Part shown: positions 47,078 through 57,832 of the stretch, in pieces
How positions within the stretch are numbered: position 1 is the first letter of the stretch
Layout: the number at the start of each line of letters is the position of its first letter
NCBI GenBank assembly: GCA_000750105.3
Contig: JPHH03000008.1
Span: 372,001-436,000 of the forward strand
DNA: 64,000 bases
Direction of reading: 5' to 3'
Source of the DNA: Tolypocladium sp. Sup5 PDA-1
Lineage: Eukaryota; Ascomycota; Sordariomycetes; Hypocreales; Ophiocordycipitaceae
Position numbers and translations under genes: made by a program
Notes under the pieces: model-generated
Told to the model about the DNA's origin: nothing
The model's input: the letters and a program-made list of their open reading frames with translations, nothing else
Database searches by the model: none

Positions 47078-48835
47078 TCAAGTGGCTGCCGCCTTCTTCT
47101 TGGCCTCCTTCTTCTGCGCAATCTGCTGCTCCTTGAGCAGCTTCTTCATCTGGTTCTTTGTGAGCATGCCTCCCACAGTGTCATCCGCCCCAGGGCCGCC
47201 GTAAGCATTGACCTTTGCCGGCTTGGTGGCCACCGGCGCCACGAGGTCCGCCCGCGGCACCTTGGGGTTGCCCTGCCACTTCAGGGGCCGGAGAGACATG
47301 AACTCATCCACCACCTCATCCGTGACCTTGGCCCGTCTTTCCTGAAACGCGAGAACATACTTTTGCAGGTGTTCTGTGCACATTGATTTGAGCTGCCAAC
47401 ATGAAGTCAGCGCTTGGCTGTCAGGTTCATGTATCTTCTGTGTGCCAACTTACCTCACCAGTGAGCAGCCTACCGCCGTTGTAGTCGGCCTTGACTCGCT
47501 CCAATTCCTCATCACTCTCTAGAAAGAATTGTAGGTATTGGTAAGCGACATCGATTTCGGTGTTGCCGCCTTTTTTGCGATGTTCTTCCACAGTTTCCCG
47601 GCCGCCGGAAAACGCATATCTTTGTACACATCAGCGTCACCCTTCATACCCCACTGACGAATTTAACTTACTTGTTAATCTTTTCCTTGATTTCCTTGGC
47701 CGTGTCTTTCAGGAAGATTGCCGACGTGTTGTCACTGGCCGACATCTTTGAACCAGGTCCCTGTAAAGCGTCCAGGAAGCGCATGTAGATCGTGGAAGGC
47801 TTGGCAAAGTGCAGGCCAGCAGCGCAGTCTCTCGTCAGGCGAAAGTAAGGATCCTGGTCGATGGCGCAGGGTATCAAGCAGGGTATAGTGGTAGTCGTTA
47901 ACTCGTCGTCTCCAAAGATGTGAGGAAACGAAGACGCGAAGCAAGCTGCCCCCTGAATGCTGGCAAAGTGGATTTTGCCAACGTTTGAGCTGTTATCAAG
48001 CCCGAATATGGCCCTGACGGTGTTGTACGTAACTCTCCTGGAGAAACGGACAATGTTCTTGTAAAAGGCTCCCCCTACATAATGGAAGTCGGAGAAAATG
48101 AAGGTTTTTGTGGGGTCGAAGCCAATTGCAATGATATCCTTTGCGTTTGACCTGCTATAGCCGATGACCTCATCTACAGTTCTGTTTTCTGAAAAGAGAT
48201 ACTTTTCGTCTAAGGCCATGTTAGTGACGCTCACTGTGCCATCTGGGTACCCGAGTAGTCACCATCTGTCAACATGATGACCAGGGGAACATCCAAAACG
48301 TCCTGCAGCCACCTGGTTGGATACATTAGCTGGGATCATACGGCCTCGTGAGGGCTTGTGCCATACTTGTTAAACCCAAAGACTTGGGTATGACCAATGT
48401 GCATGCTATCGCTGCTGGGGCCTCGCCCTGTGTAAAGGAAAAAGGGCTCGTTCTGCAAACGACGACGTTAGACAAGACTTGGTCATCAAAGATTCGGCTC
48501 CACGGTCAACTGACCTTTTCGTAACGGTCCAGAATAAGCGAGAGATCTCTGTGGCTAAAGGCAATCTGTCTTCTCATAAACCTGTGGGGCTTGTGCCCCG
48601 TCACTCTCTCAAACCGCTCTAGTAGTGTGTCATCAATCAAGCTCGTGCCAAATTCCTCGACTAGCTTGCGGTAGTCGATGGCCTTGACGTTCCCGTCTTC
48701 GCTTACTTCTCCCGAGACAGACCACGGGTTGACATCCTGCTTGGTCGTCGTCGAGGCTGGCGGGAACTTGGTATCTTCATGTTGTGCTGCCTGGACTGGG
48801 GATACACCGGTTCCGGGAGGAGTAGCAGAAGCCAT
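47078..48835 (-). CDS. WRS1: Tryptophanyl-tRNA synthetase, cytosolic eukaryotic type
   Basis: Class I synthetase charging tRNA-Trp, 491 residues in six exons: 48835-48515, 48452-48367, 48312-48263, 48209-47672, 47619-47454, 47392-47078 (introns 62, 54, 53, 52, 61 nt). The eukaryotic N-terminal region reads VNPWSVSGEV, then YRKLVEEFGTSLID. The HIGH motif is MHIGH (125-128) after FFLYTGRGPSSDS; the second signature is KMSAS (307-311) in GPGSKMSASDN. The tryptophan-pocket region (IMLTDDEKYLF, GFNPT-like GFDPTKTFIFSD) and ACFASSFPHIFG with CAIDQDPYFRLTRD are all present, so it looks functional. There is no mitochondrial leader. The tail is Lys-rich (QKKEAKKKAAAT). Position between IDO and a regulator gene is unusual for a housekeeping synthetase. 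Whether another cytosolic copy exists elsewhere cannot be seen here. Confidence 0.95.
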
Positions 48836-49487
48836 GGCGACGGGAGGCTGCGGTTGTCCTCTCTCAAAGGGGCAGACAAAGTATCTGACACTCCAGTCTT
48901 TATGCAAACTTGGTCCCCAAGCTCTACAGCTTCTACTATAGCCCCTCTAGGCTGGCGGAAGTCGCACCCCGTTGCCTTCCCTCGGCTAACAAGGTCAAAC
49001 TAAACACTCTTGGCTTTTGACGCAGCATGTTAGGCACTGGACTCCATCGAGTGACACTGAGTGGCGCTCTGTGGTTGTAGCGGGTGAAGATCGGGAGTGT
49101 TCCGTGAATGACTGACACAAAAGACATTGGCTGCAGCTGTGGCTGGTGGCGTTAAGATGTGCTTGCCCCTCCAATGATCAGTGCATGATTGGCGGGCAAG
49201 CCCTCCAGCAAATCTGGGGTCAACCGAAGACCCCCGCTGACTCGATTCAGTTCAGCTGTAGTTGACAGGGCGCGATGTACAACTGCCGGGACAAACATGC
49301 GGGGGTAGACCGGGACCCCCCAGTTCGTTTCATTTGCCTATTCTCCGGACAGCGACACATCTCCGATGAGTTTAAGCGTTTGTTAAAGAATGGGTCACCT
49401 GTCATTTGATTGCTTCCTCGAAATGAACAGCAACAAGAATCCGTCTCCCGAAGGTCCCACTACGCCCCGGTCCAACTACACGACGAC
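48836..49487. promoter_or_regulatory. Divergent promoter: TrpRS gene and regulator gene
   Basis: TrpRS is transcribed leftward from 48835 and the Zn2Cys6 regulator rightward from 49488, so both promoters lie in these 652 bp. I see several CGG and CCG triplets (for example around 49284-49320) that could serve zinc-cluster factors, but no clear spaced palindrome. Confidence 0.5.
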
Positions 49488-51974
49488 ATGGTGCGTGGAG
49501 AAAAAAGACGAACGCCGCAGATCCCAGCTGGGCCATGTAAGAGACGCACCCCGTACGCCGCCAGGGCGTGTGATGCTTGTCGGAGGCGCAAGGGCCGGTG
49601 TGACGGACGCAACCCTTGCTGGTACTGCCAGGGCCGGTCAATCAAGTGCTGCTACTCGGTTGGCATCCAACGCCGAGCAGGTTTAATGCCCGAGTCTCCT
49701 GAGAAGCATGTCAAAAACTCTCGCAAAGATCTTCAATGGGCACCCGAGTAAGCACCCTGGCTTCACTTCACGCTGGATACATGGCGTACCAAGTTACCTT
49801 GCTAACGGCTATCTCAGGGCTGTTCACTCGTTGAGTGGCATGGTGGCAACTATACAAAAGAAGCTGGACGTTCTCATGGCAAATTCGAATCTGTCCACTG
49901 GCGAGCACAGTGTCGACTCTGCCCAGCATCTCCCAACGCCGCCTGCCCAAAGTCAGGATCTCGACAGCGGAATGCTCGCAACAGATTCAACAAAGGCCGC
50001 AGCGGAGGCAGTCCCGACGAACGACTCCGCCAAGCGTACCGCTCGGTGCTTCAGCGGGCCGATTAGCCCGTATTACAGTCTCAAAACAGCGCAGATGAAG
50101 CTGGAGGAAACGAGGCGCCACGGTGCAAGGTCTCGCCGTTGGAGGGCTTCAAGCCTGGTTGAAAGCCAAACGGACGACGAGGACTTGACTGCCGGCCAGA
50201 TGGATGACAGCATCTTCACCTGCTCTGATTCAAGAAAAGAAACTTTGCGGCAGAGGCTGGTGCGGTTTCTTGAGCTTTTCACCCAGTACGAAGCCGTGCG
50301 TCTCTTGCGTGTGTATCACGAAGTCATTGGGGAGCTACATCCAATCTGTGACGTGGACGCGCTGGAAGAACAAGTGAAGCAACTGTACAACGCGTCCATC
50401 GACGACCAGACTACCCGGGAAGAGGATGATGAAGAGGGTCACCTTCTGATACTGAATCTCACGCTATATGTCGCTGCCACCGCCGAATTTGGACCCAAAT
50501 CCGAATTTGCTATAACCTTGTACAAGGTGTGTCGCCCCATCACCGATGCGAGGCTGAGACGGCCGGCAACAAGCAAGACGGACGTCTTTATTGCGCTCCT
50601 GATGGTTCGTTCCTGGCCCTCCATGGCGTTTGCTGGTAGCATGATGCTTACCCAAGATCTCTCTCATGCAGGGGTTTGCACATTTCTTCCACGACAGGCT
50701 ACGACTTGCATGTCGCATGTGCGGACTAGCTGGCCGTATGGCCATGGAACTTGGTTTGCACAGCCGCTATGCCACTCAGCACTGTCTGGACAATGACCGA
50801 GAGCGTGACGAGGTTGCCACTTTATCATGTACTCTTATTGTCCTGGATCGTCAATGGAGCGCCGCCGCCGGCCTCCCCCCGAATTTCAGAGCATCCGATT
50901 TTGACATGGCACGTACATCTCTGGTACGAGTCCCCGGCTCCGATCCGTCCCGCCAAGTCTCGTATTATTGCGCTAACTTATTGCTCTTGGCAGGTCCACA
51001 CTGCATATCTCAAAGCGATGATGGAGCTTACTCTTATGAGCCACGACTTTAACGAGCACATCGCTCGGGTAGCTCAAGGCAGCCCGTACGACAACGACGT
51101 CGCCTTTGAAATATTGAGCTTTCAGCTGGAGCAATGGAGGAAACGTGCCCTCGAGAAACACGACTTCTCCCATCCAGAGACGTGGGGACCGAGATCTCCA
51201 CCCACTTCGTCCCCATGGACCACCTTGCTCTACCTCCGGGCCAATGCCGCGCGGGGGTTACTCCTACAGCCTTTTTTCCTCTCCGACTCCATCCCCTGCG
51301 CGAAAGGAAAGATCCAAACCGGCCTGGAAATTGTATCCGATTCCATCAATGTGCTCTGCATTCTGAACAGCGTTACGGGCGTCTACAAAAAGCAACATCC
51401 CCATTTCCACTACTTCTTAGAGTCGTCTTGCGCGCTGTTGTTCCTCATAGTGGGATACACGGAGAACAACAGAGGCGATACTAAAAATGTTCCGCCAAAC
51501 TACGCAGAGTCGGTGTGGCAGAATGTCAAGATGGCTTTGGATCTGTCGGCTGCGTACTGCATGTCTTCTCGGCCGGCGCGAAAGCTTTGGGGACGACTTG
51601 TTTCCATGTCTGCAAGTGAGTCCCTTTTCTGTTCGGGGGCTTTGTCCTGTGCAAGAGCTGCGGGCGATACAGTCGCTGCCGTCGAAACTCCGCACAGTGA
51701 TGCGACTTGGGCCGATGCTCGCGAGGAAGCCTACATGCCGGCGGATTTTGAAGATTTGCAACAAAGCATGAAGAGCCCCAACTTCCCTACAAGTCTGTCA
51801 TCTACCAATCTCTCGTGCTCGAAAGGGGTTGGAGATGCCCAGCCTATATGTACCGCCGGGCTACCTCTCGATGGCTCGAATATCGATTTAAGCATGAGAT
51901 GTTTAGAACCCTCGTTTCAGTGGCCGGCGAATCCGCTGGACACGTTGCTATTGGATGAGCATTGTAGATGCTAG
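49488..51974 (+). CDS. Zn(II)2Cys6 transcription factor (cluster regulator candidate 1)
   Basis: Nuclear regulator of about 759 residues in four exons (49488-49747, 49818-50604, 50672-50923, 50994-51974; introns 70, 67, 70 nt). The zinc cluster near the N-terminus has cysteines 28, 31, 38, 44, 47 and 54 (C-x2-C-x6-C-x5-C-x2-C-x6-C). A short heptad-like segment (AVHSLSGMVATIQKKLDVL) after the first intron may dimerise. The middle region matches the fungal_trans (PF04082) layout: RQRLVRFLELFTQYEAVRLLRVYHEVIGELHP, then RMCGLAGRMAMELGLHSR. The start at 49488 is the only ATG in frame before the cluster; an upstream exon cannot be excluded. A 57-nt in-frame GTGAGT...CAG segment (51616-51672) might be a further intron, giving 740 residues. 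It shares a promoter with TrpRS. Confidence 0.85.
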
Positions 51975-52164
51975 ACGTCCCAGAGGACAACAACAATATT
52001 AATAACGCGTCACTGGTACTAGATATTGACGTGGCTGGGTCGATGCGTTCTATATGTACCAGTCCCAGACCCGGATGTGGATTGTTCGCCATCGATAAAC
52101 ATGCGTCCGCGCCGCTTCAGTGTGATAAAGTGACGAGGGACACATAATTGTACAGCGATAGCAT
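51975..52164. other. Short convergent gap between the two regulators
   Basis: Only 190 bp separate the stop codons of two convergent genes, so their transcripts may overlap at the 3' ends. Confidence 0.6.
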
Positions 52165-54943
52165 TTAGAACCACCTCTGGAACTCACTAGCAAAGAAGTT
52201 ACCTAGTTCGATTTCGTCCTCAAAACCGGTCGTAGTATCTCCCATCGTTAGCATCCCCTTTAAATCAGGTTGAGTACCAACACTGCCATTATTCATGCTC
52301 GCGAGTGGTGCAAACGCCGAGTTGGTTGCTGGGGCAGGCCCCGTCATGTTCAAGGTCCACGGCGAGGTAGAGGCCACTAAGACAAGAGTTTAGTAAGTAG
52401 TCTCAGCTGAGTTGCAGGAGGTAAAACGTGCCCCAAGAGTCAACTAGGCTCAATAGGTGCTTGAGATAGTCGAGGGATCGTCCCAGAATATCGTTCTGAG
52501 GTCCCAACTGCGTCAGGCCTTCGACTGCCTTCTTCAGGAAGCATCTTCCACGATCTAGACGATCCCCTTTAACAAGACCACTGGCAGTCTTATTCATCGG
52601 TACCAAAAGACTGCCAAATATTGATAGAGCAGCATTGAAGTCTTTGGGTATCCAATGTCAGCATCTACCCTTTAGAATAAAGCATCCAAAGCATCCGCAA
52701 ACTTACTGTAGTACAATGTGAACCACCATGCCCCCATGAGATCTCGGCCCAGGCCTGGCGTGGTGAGAACCGAATGGGTAATTTCGATAATCTCCTCGGC
52801 AATCTGCGTACACTTGTGAATAAAATTTGCCTGCATATGGTCAAGGGATCCCTGGTTGCGAGACGACGGAGTTTTTGCTCTCATGCCTCCAACAAGTAAG
52901 CTCGTTAGCATGGGCCTATGAATGAGAAGCTGCAAATTCAGGTATCGAAGTGAGAGTATCAATCTGAAGCGCTCCATTGTCCGGTCTTCCACCTGGCCCT
53001 GCTGTGGTAGATTGGATGCAGTCCGTAGGAACAGCGGAAGGGGCAGGGATTGATGCCAATCATTTATCTTTTGCTCCAAGTCGAAGATGGTTGTGATTAA
53101 CCGCGTATCAGACGGTGGTTCTTCACACCCCAAATTATGGCCATAGAGAGTCTCTATAGCCACCCACATGATGCGATATAGCCGGCTGTTATACATTTAG
53201 TGAGGTGGTTTGCAGTGGTATCCTTGGAATCGGCCTTACATTGTAGCATTGAAAAAGGCGATTCTGGAGACTTCACACTCCGTTCTCGCCCCCGGAATTG
53301 GCTTGGGCAGGTCTAGTTTGACATAACTTTCAGGGATGATACCGGGCCGGCCAAAGGTCATGGCCAGGTGCCTGTGATGAAGTCAGACCACGCAGTGACC
53401 AAGAGCAATTACTCACCCAATGGCAAGAGATCATTCACAAGATGCAACAGAAGATTGGGAGATGTGAGCAATACCTGTCAAGTACTATGCACCCGAACCA
53501 GGTCCTTTTCCTCATTTCTTGCTCCAGTGGTGAAAATTTGGCCATGACGTCTCTTGAATGAAGTCCAATGGAAAAGGCAGCTTTAACGGCCAGGCCATGG
53601 GTGTTCCATGTCTGTACCGACTTCTGTGTACCTTGCAGATACTGGCTCATGAGCAAGAGGAACTGAACTGTTCGCCAAGTCAGCCATCAAGCGGGTGCCG
53701 AGCTGCGGTCTTGCGAGGATTACCAGTCTCGAGAGTGGTGCCTCTGAGCATCTGGGTCTTGCACAGTTCTCGTGCCCGACGGTAGTATACGTCAGACTGC
53801 TCAGCTCGACGCTGTGCAGCATCTTCAGCCAAAGGAGTGGTGCATACCGCCATGGCGAGAATCATGTTCAAGAGACCCAGCCACGTACGACGCACCTGCG
53901 CCCGAAAGCTTTGCGATCTCATGCGCTCATACGTCTCTAGAAAGGTCTCTTGATGAATATAGGGGAAGAGCAGCCCGGTATTGGAAAAGTATGAGTGGAT
54001 TAGTCGTTGCGTCTCACCATCCGGGGGAAGCACGTTGGCCTCTAGTTTTCGCTGCCCATCGGGCTGATCCGTCGGGGAACGAGACGTGTTGGGGTGGTAG
54101 GAGCTCATCGTCAATGCTTGGTACAAGCCGATGTTGGACGTCGACGCTGGGGAGTTGGCATTTCGTGCTGCTGCGTCGTCTCCGGCCAAGGCACGGAGAA
54201 TGTGGCGCATAAAGGCAATATTGGACGATGGTCCTAGGATATGACGACAAGATGAGACGATGTGTTCTAGTGCGCACACGGCGTGGTGATGCCTACCGAA
54301 GAAGCCACAGTCTTGTTCGTCGACAAAGGAGATGGCCATGCCATCGGTCATGCTCTGATCTGTTGGCGCATCTTGGACACCTTCAAGGTTCACGACGACA
54401 TCGGCAGGGCAGCTTCCTGCTCGCTGGGTTGAAGCCGGCTGAGAATCGCCATGTTCTCGACGACAGGCCTCAATCGCTACCAAGCGCTCGTCTTGCTGTT
54501 TGACGGTGTCCGCCAGCAACCGGACCTGGTCTTCCAGTGCACCGAAAATGCTAAGCAAAGTTTTGTCTGCTCAGCACAAAAAGTCCAGGTCTGAACCGAG
54601 GAGATGATGCTGCAAAGTGCGATATCGCACGGATATTTGCTTACTCTCTTGGCACCAACAAGTTGGCGGACGTATCCGGGAGTTCGTAAATGCATTCGAA
54701 TCCAAGCCGTTGACAAGGATTACACTTGGGACGCACGCCATTACACTAAGGTAGCGGGAGAAACCCCATCAGTCGAGCCCTTTGTGAAACGGCCAAGGCA
54801 GTTAATGGGGAAACAAAGCTTACGCGAGACTTTCGTATGCGGCACGCTGAACAGGCCAAGCCGACCCGACGGCGTTTCGGGGCCGGAGCCGGGTCGCCGC
54901 TCTCGGTGTTGCCGGCGGCCGAGTCGTCACTGTCGTGATCCAT
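52165..54943 (-). CDS. Zn(II)2Cys6 transcription factor (cluster regulator candidate 2)
   Basis: Nuclear regulator of about 757 residues in eight exons: 54943-54824, 54745-54645, 54550-53724, 53667-53475, 53371-53240, 53185-52707, 52641-52432, 52376-52165. The zinc cluster has cysteines 31, 34, 41, 48, 51 and 58; intron 1 falls exactly between RIRKSR and the third cysteine. A coiled-coil segment follows (IFGALEDQVRLLADTVKQQDERL). The PF04082-type region has LIHSYFSNTGLLFPYIHQETF, the helix WNTHGLAVKAAFSIGLHS, EMRKRTWFGCIVLDR and MTFGRPGIIPESYVKLDLP, the classic motif of this family. The last intron would be GC-AG (52431-52377); this is the least certain joint, and the last 70 residues depend on it. 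It shares a divergent promoter with kynureninase, which suggests it controls the pathway. Confidence 0.85.
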
Positions 54944-55497
54944 GAGCCGATCGATGGTCAACAGGACGTGCCGGGTTGGTAGCTGGCCGGGGTAACATTG
55001 GCATGGCAGCCGGCGGTTTCGCGGATGCAACTCCAGAGGACTTTTTGGAAGGTCTGGCTCGTACAATGCCAGGCCGATTGAATGCAGTTATGAGGCTGCT
55101 GCCAAGATGACCAAATATTAGGGGAGGAAGAGGTACTTGCTTTCCTTGATAAATTATAAGCAATTGTTTGTACCGATTTCTCTTACGTTAATGTTTCCGC
55201 TTTGTAATCCTGGATGGTAATCGGGATTCGGGAAGTGACCTCCATCTGCCGAGTCTCCGGTGAGCCAATCAGGCGTGGCAATTTCCAATGCAACGGCTCT
55301 CGGGGAGACATCGGGGATGGTTCCCGGGCAGCGAGAAGTGCCCTGAAAATGGCTACAATTACTATGATGCGATCCTTGATATCAAAACGATTCACTTTAT
55401 CAAGCCTGTCTTTGCCCATTTTCACCCCCCTTCATCCATCTTCCGTGGACCATCTTCATCACCATCATCACCACCACCAACAACATCAGCGGCAACA
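54944..55497. promoter_or_regulatory. Divergent promoter: regulator 2 and kynureninase
   Basis: The regulator runs left from 54943 and kynureninase right from 55498. A CCAAT box (AGCCAATCAGG) lies at about 55263-55273 in the kynureninase direction, and AT-rich sequence at 55135-55170 could serve the core promoter on either side. CAT/CAC-rich leader repeats precede the kynureninase ATG (55455-55485). Confidence 0.55.
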
Positions 55498-57060
55498 ATG
55501 GACTTCTCCGCATCAGTCGACCAGCTGCGGAGTGGAGGGGCGGCTAGCTTCCCAGGTGAGGCCAACTCGCTGGCGTTTGCTCAGCAGATGGACAGCCAGG
55601 ACAAGTTGAGGCATCTGCGCAATGAGTTTATACTACCGACCAAAGCATCGCTCAAGAAGCGTGCGCTTGACGGCACAATCCCTGGTGAGTGATGCTTAGG
55701 CTCAACTCAATTGGAAGAATCACTCGGCGGGCGATAAAATAACTAAGAGACCCGTACAGCCCAGCACACTCTTGTCAACGGTGTTGATGGGCATAAAGTC
55801 AATGGCGTCAATGGAGCCGAGACAGAGTCTGCCGCCGGAGGGCAGTCCCTCTACTTTGTCGGCAACTCGCTCGGCGCCCAGCCCAGGGCCGTAAGGGAGT
55901 ATATCAGCGCCCAGCTCGAGACTTGGGCATCTATTGGCGTCAACGGCCATGTGACAGATATGGGCAACTCACCCCTGCCGCAGTGGCAGGACCTAGCCGA
56001 GGACTGCGCAAAGAAGTCGGCAGACATTATCGGCTCCTCGCCCGACGAGATTGTTATTATGAACACCCTTACTATTAACTTACACCTTATGATGGCTAGC
56101 TTCTATAAGCCCGACGCTAAGCGCCATAAGATTATACTCGAGTGGAAGCCTTTCCCTAGCGACTACTATGCTATCGAGAGCCAGATTGCCTGGCATGGTC
56201 TAGACCCGGAGAAGAGTATGGTTAAGATTCAGCCCAACGAGGACTCGCTTATCCCCACGGAAAAGATTCTTAATACTATCGACGAGCATGCCGATGCGGC
56301 CCTTATCCTGCTTCCCGGCATTCAGTACTATACTGGTCAGCTCTTTGATATACCCAAGATCACCGCCTACGCTAAGGAGCGTGGTATTATCGTGGGATGG
56401 GACCTCGCCCATGCCGCTGGTAATGTGGAGCTTAAGCTACACGACTGGAACGTTGACTTTGCCTGCTGGTGTACCTATAAGTATATCAACGGCGGCCCTG
56501 GTGCTATTGCCGGCGCCTTTATCCACGAGAGGTACGGCAAGGTCGAGTGGGTGGGAACCGACCGGCCGTTATTCCGCCCGCGCCTAATGGGCTGGTATGG
56601 CGGCGATAAGAGCGTCCGCTTCAATATGGACAATCATTTTGTGCCCACGCCTGGTGCCGCCGGCTACCAGAACTCGAACCCGTCGGCTCTTGACCTCGCT
56701 AGCCTGTCGGGCGCGCTATCCGTCTTTAATAAGACGTGCATGAAGGACTTGCGTAGCAAGGCTCTCGTACTCACGGCCTACGCCGAGCACCTCCTCAACC
56801 GGATCCTTGAGGAAACGCGCGGCGGAAAGAAACCACTCTTCCGCATCATTACGCCCGCGGATCCGCTACAGCGCGGGACGCAGCTGAGCGTGCTCCTGCG
56901 CGACGGTCTGTTGGACAAGGTATCGCAGGCGTTGGAGGAGAATGGCGCCGTGTGCGACAAGCGCAAGCCGGGGGTCATTCGTGTGGCTCCGGTGCCGCTG
57001 TACACGAGGTTTGAAGATGTATGGCGGTTCGTTCAGGTGCTGAGGAAAGCTTTGGTGTAA
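55498..57060 (+). CDS. BNA5: Kynureninase
   Basis: PLP enzyme cleaving kynurenine (or 3-hydroxykynurenine) to anthranilate (or 3-hydroxyanthranilate) and alanine; cytosolic. It has 495 residues in two exons (55498-55684 and 55760-57060; 75-nt intron). Family features: FILPTKASLKKR near the N-terminus; YFVGNSLGAQPRAVREYI; VIMNTLTINLHLMMASFYKP; VGWDLAHAAGNVELKLHDWNVDF; and CWCTYKYINGGPG with the PLP lysine at about residue 303. IRVAPVPLYTRFEDVW closes the small domain. A 20-residue Asn/Gly/Val-rich insertion (LVNGVDGHKVNGVNG) near residue 70 is unusual and looks low-complexity. The central part uses many CTT, CTA, TTA, ATA and TAT codons. With IDO and formamidase in the block and no hydroxylase, anthranilate is the predicted product. 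Confidence 0.93.
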
Positions 57061-57299
57061 AAGTGTGAGACATGCGGATGGCATCGTGTCAGTTGGCTTT
57101 CCGATGGGCGGGAACAAATCAATGCCTTCGGGTGAACGGCAAAAGGCATAGCACTTGGCAATAAATTGGTTCAACGACTTGCTCGATCATGAACCGAATT
57201 ATCGTGTAACTGACAATAAGACATCCCGTCCGGTATGTTATTGCCACTCATTGACCCAATTGAACTTGACTTCTGTATGGTGACCAGAAACTCGGCTCG
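57061..57299. other. Kynureninase 3' region
   Basis: Short non-coding stretch leading into a degenerate kinase-like segment. No feature beyond a likely 3' untranslated region. Confidence 0.4.
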
Positions 57300-57832
57300 A
57301 AGCAAACGATGGTCGAGCAGGTCGCGGTTGCCGAGCTGACATGAAACGAATTACTCTTCCGGCCCCTAGGGTACCAACGCTGGCCGATTCCGATTTCGCC
57401 CATGTGGAGCTTTTGAGTGCGAGTATCGGGTTATCAAAGAGGATCCGGTTGCATGCGACGTTATACCATGTGCACTGGAGTTAACATGCGAGGGGTGAGC
57501 TATATGTTCACTCTAGTCTTGATTCGGATGCTCCCATGAGGCGGGAATGGGCTTCTCAGGTTTGGAACATAGTGGTCGGGCTCCATGCTCTAGGCATTGT
57601 CTGGGGCGATGTGAAGCCAGATAAAGTCCTTATAGACAAGGATAACAATGCCATCGTTGTCGGTCTAAAGGGCGGCACAACGAGTGAACGGGTCGCTCAT
57701 GGGGTGCAGGGTAGCGTAGGGGATTTTCAGGGCTTGGAGAGGCGGATTGACTTTATTTTGAATGGCGATCCGCCCCTCAACGAAGTCATCAGTCGTGTTT
57801 TAACTAAAGGAGATCAAGATTCCTTCCAATAG
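57300..57832 (+). pseudogene. Protein-kinase-like relic
   Basis: The open part (57536-57832, 98 residues) reads like the C-lobe of a fungal small Ser/Thr kinase: IVVGLHALGIVWGDVKPDKVLID corresponds to the catalytic loop, with D in GDVKP, and SVGDFQGLERRIDFI to a conserved region of the same family. The metal-binding DFG is replaced by VGLKGG. Upstream, a frame reading CEYRVIKEDPVACDVIPC looks like a remnant of the N-lobe, but frame changes and stops separate it. No Walker-like glycine loop is intact. I therefore read it as a decayed kinase gene; an expressed pseudokinase fragment is the alternative. Confidence 0.5.
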
